From: Sialis fuliginosa
Taxonomy: Eukaryota > Arthropoda > Insecta > Megaloptera > Sialidae
Length of the DNA: 64,000 bases
Direction of reading: 5' to 3'
NCBI GenBank assembly: GCA_961205875.1
Contig: OY540812.1
Location: 14,136,001 to 14,200,000, forward strand
Shown here: piece after piece, positions 60,371-64,000 of the stretch
How positions within the stretch are numbered: the first letter of the stretch is position 1
How the letters are laid out: every line of letters starts with the position of its first letter
The notes under the pieces: model-generated
Databases searched by the model: none
Told to the model about the DNA's origin: nothing
The model's input: the letters and a program-made list of their open reading frames with translations, nothing else
Made by a program: the position numbers and the translations under genes

Positions 60371-63300
60371 CTATACTGTGTCATTTTTTGTTTTTGACCC
60401 TCACAATGGCTTCAGTCTAGGGTCTCGGCACAATGTCATTATGTTTTTTTTGTCGTTATTAGATTGCTCAGCGGGAAGGGATCCGCCGAAAAGCATAGGC
60501 CCGCAATAGGACTTGGGGGGTATGTATTTTTGTAGAGCTCCACGCCGAGACGATATTGTCTTAAATTTGGACGATACGACATCACTTGAATTTTAACGAG
60601 ACGAAATCAAGACGGCTTAAAAGCAATATTTTTTCTCGGTTTCGGTCCTGATAATGGCCTCAGTTTTGATAAAATAAAATCGAAACGAGCTATAAAATTT
60701 CTGAGAATAGATGAGACTTACTTGACACATCTCGTCTCATGTGTAACCCTTAACAATTTGATACCTCATAGAGTTATTTTTAAATTTTACTTAGGATCAC
60801 TTCAGGACCTTATAGAAATTAAATGTTAAATTAAATTGTTTGTGTTAGAAATAGCCGAAAGTGAAGTTAGTCACTTTATCTTCTGAAACACTCGTATAGT
60901 TGAATTTCAATTTTATTTTTATTATAATAATATCGATAGTTCCTACCAGGGGTAGGGGAGAATTTGTAAAAAAAAATAACCAAAAAAGGATAGGTTACCA
61001 TTTTTTATTGCGTACAGTGAGAAAAATCCTTACAATTTGTTTTTAATTATTTAAGGAGAGATGGCAAATGAGGCATTACATCCCCTGTCCTTTTGCAGAC
61101 GCCCATGATCCCTACTTAACGCATATCATTATTGAACCTTAAAAAATAAAGGAACAAAAATAACGAATTCATAAATAAAGTAAAAAAATTGTTTGCTCTT
61201 ATGTTCACATGTAACCTGCCACAGGTGTATGTTAATATACTTGACACTGTAAATGCCCTGAATGATAGATACGTGATCGACAACCGTTCGAAAGGTTTTA
61301 ATTCAACAAGTGTCTAAACGCACGTTTCGTGTGTAAATGATTTCATACCTACTACTTTTTTTCTTATTGAAATCGTGTTGTAGATAAAACACCCCATTCA
61401 TGCAGTTATGTTCTTGCAGCTTAATCAATATTACCATGAGATACACAATGTATAGGTGTTATTTATATTTGTGAAAAACATTACTCATGTTAGTTTGTAC
61501 TTATAGAGTACATGTTTAATTTTTTATTATAAAAAAATATTTTTTATAAAAATTACATTTTATTATTATCTAGTCATGAGTTTATGGTAAATGTAATATG
61601 TCTTCTGGTAATTTAATTTTTTAGTTTGTAAGTACGCGTAGCTTCTTTTTAAAAAAATCCATGATCTTTGAAAAATCGTTCATTGACTGTAAACACTGCA
61701 TTAATTATTGTGGAATAGAATAACTACTGCATAAAAACTATTCTTATTTGTTTGTAAATATGATACATGCATTTATTTTCAGTTAAAAAGGTCGACTAAA
61801 AACGTACATATAAGAACTTTTTGAAATAGACATTAATGTGATTTATATTAGATAATAATGTTTTGATTTTCTTTTTGTAAACATGCAACGAGGTATTTTC
61901 TTCATAGCAACAGGAAATTTCATTTGGCAACGAAGGAAATTCAGTGGTAGGTATATAGAACAACAAATAGTACATATGTGTATGTGTGTATATGTATATA
62001 TAATATACCGATTATACTTTCTACAATAATCTTATACATAATTCACATTGATTGTTAACATTGTCATAATAAAATGTATCGATCCACATTGGAATAAATG
62101 TTTCTGCATAAACGGCAAATGTAATTTTCTTCATTTTATTTATGTCTCCTGTTTATTCTATTTTTAAAACAAACATATTTATCGAAATAGAATCATAATC
62201 TATCTAAAATGAATTTAGTTCAAGACAAAATAAATATAAATTTTCATATATAAATGAAGAAACGACCAATTTTTTAACAAATAACAAATGATTATAAAAT
62301 TTTTTTTTTGTTTTCTTCCATACCTTCGGAATCTAAGATACTCAAATATTCCGATATAAAATATAAATATTCCGATCTTTTTTAAAGAAAAACTATTAAA
62401 TTGCTTTATCCGATACAATGCTTGCCACTTTTTCTTAAAGATTAATAATTTTTACTATGATAGAATTTGAGTTAAAGTTTTTCTCCTGGATGACGCACAG
62501 AGCGGTTACTCAATTTGCCCCACACCCCTAAAGCCTACACTGTACTTATATAAGCATAATAGAGCACATACCATGTATGTATTATCGCAAAATCTATTAC
62601 AATTAGTTTAGCTGTAAGTACATAATAATAATTACTATTATTTATTTACACATACCTTCTATTGGAATCCCCCCTTGTATTGTTGCGGAAAGCTTTATCG
62701 TATGTACATTCAATTATTGTTCTAAAAATAGTTCATTTTTACAAATTTTTAAAAAGTGCTTTACAACAGTATTATTGATTCATTCTTAATTAATAAAAAT
62801 AAAATAGAGCCGAAAAAGAAAATCAATACGTTTCACTGTTACCTGAACATATAAATTCTTTAATAATTTTAAAACATGTCTAACAATATTAAATAATAGT
62901 TTTGAATATCATCTAATTATGAAATAAAATTGAAAATTGATTAATCAATAAACGAACGATGTTGAAAAGTTTTCAATATTTTATTTATAGCTATATTTTC
63001 TTTTACATGCTAACAATACACAAGTTAATTAATTAATGGTTTCGATATCATGTCAAAAATAGAATGATTAATATTTCTAACAAAAACATATATAGATATA
63101 TTGTGGATAGACTGTCTAATAAATGTTCTTTTAACTTTTTCTTGCACTTTTGTACAAACGATTCACCGTATATTACAGTACACTTTAAGAGACTTTTGTT
63201 TAATTTGGATTAATATTAAAAGGTACATAGTATAAATAGTTATAGTATTAGTTTTATTAATATCAATAAATTTTTATCAATATGAGTCAATCAAATAGGA

Positions 63301-64000
63301 CTTCATTGGCTTCACACGAATCTAAAAAAAAAGCGAAACCGGCTTAATTTTTTGAGACAATACCAGCTAATTTAATAGATGATATATGTATGTAGACTTT
63401 TTTTTTTATTTTAATTATGTAAATTTTCATCACGTTCATAAACATTTAAGTATTTTAGGTCTCATTGTCAGTAAAAATTACTCTTGTGGAGAGATGAATA
63501 TAGTTTTATGACCAATTTCACCAGCTTATTTGTGCTGACAGCTTGGAGCCCATCTATGATATTAAATGCCAAATGCTGGACTTTGATTGGTCCTTATGGA
63601 GATTTACAAGGCTGTAAGAAATAACAGAATTCGGTGAAACTGGGAAAATTATGAGTTAGAAGGTTTGGTCCTTCCAAATCTCTGGGCCCCGGAAATATAT
63701 GCGAAATTTTATTGTAAAAAAATATATTTGTAATTCTCAATATTAGCCATTAAAATGTTAATGTATTACTAAATAAATAATCATATTACAAAAGACACAC
63801 GTCAAATAGCATTTGATTAAACGATCGATAACAACTTTCTTCCAAATACTACAATTTTGTCAAAGCATTCGTTTCATTCCACAGTGATTACTACTGGGAC
63901 CATTATCGTAATTGCTGTTATGGATTTTCCGCATAGCGCAGAAAAACTCCGTGCCGTTTAGTGTTTTGTATTTGCATGTCACCAAACCGTATATCACAAG
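60371..64000. other. Intergenic upstream of the dynein gene
   Basis: No gene recognised. 60470-60760 is richer in GC, with recurring 'gagacga'/'tcgtctc' words ('acgccgagacgatattgtc', 'ttaacgagacgaaatcaaga', 'atctcgtctcatgtg'), suggesting an old repeat; similar words occur at 4520-4570 and 5100-5160. From 60770 to 63270 I see nothing definite. Confidence 0.6.
63282..63396 (+). pseudogene. Possible degraded exon with in-frame stop
   Basis: ATG at 63282 opens 21 codons (MSQSNRTSLASHESKKKAKP...) ending at TAA 63345-63347. The same frame then continues as FFETIPANLIDDICM to a TAG at about 63394-63396, with a donor-like GTATGT at its end. Codon use looks more protein-like than the surroundings, but no family is recognised. 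It could be a chance frame, a short peptide gene or a broken exon of a gene extending beyond the window. Confidence 0.25.

Overview
The window is nuclear DNA from an insect. It is AT-rich, with long non-coding tracts, spliced genes using GT-AG introns, and many small foldback DNA transposons. A short CCTAA run (reverse complement TTAGG, the common insect telomere motif) and a cuticle-protein gene support this. Some degenerate repeat motifs (for example 'ggttcc...ggaaccct' near 24070-24095 and 'cgcggcttcacccgcg' near 27120) recall Lepidoptera, but I cannot fix the order from sequence alone.

Four genes can be read with joined exons. (1) Plus strand, 9326-33813: a secreted cuticular protein of the lethal(3)malignant blood neoplasm type. 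It has two chitin-binding-like domains flanking a proline-rich linker. Exon 1 contributes only the ATG and is followed by an intron of about 21 kb. (2) Minus strand, 37048-34711: an HROB (C17orf53/MCM8IP)-like homologous recombination factor with an OB-fold and a tandem-repeat tail. (3) Plus strand, 37435-38726: DIMT1, the 18S rRNA dimethyladenosine transferase, head-to-head with HROB across 386 bp. (4) Minus strand, 60089-38931: a full-length axonemal outer-arm dynein heavy chain of the DNAH9/11/17 (beta) class in about 57 exons. It is tail-to-tail with DIMT1, with 204 bp between the two stop codons.

The rest (1-8.9 kb, the 21 kb intron, and 60.4-64 kb) shows no convincing protein gene. It holds mobile-element remains: a Tc1/mariner transposase relic; hAT elements with 8-bp target duplications, one still carrying a transposase C-terminal fragment; a piggyBac-like MITE with TTAA ends; long palindromes of 699 and 817 bp; and several MITE families present in two copies. 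Other items worth a look are a near-perfect 31-bp-stem hairpin, a nuclear-receptor half-site cluster (DR1) in the giant intron, short upstream ORFs before two genes, and a 54-bp in-frame stop-free intron at the dynein microtubule-binding domain.

I see no novel multi-gene system. The most unusual content is the element-rich giant intron of the cuticle gene and its candidate regulatory signals. All exon joins were made by eye from splice signals and reading frame; no database search was run.
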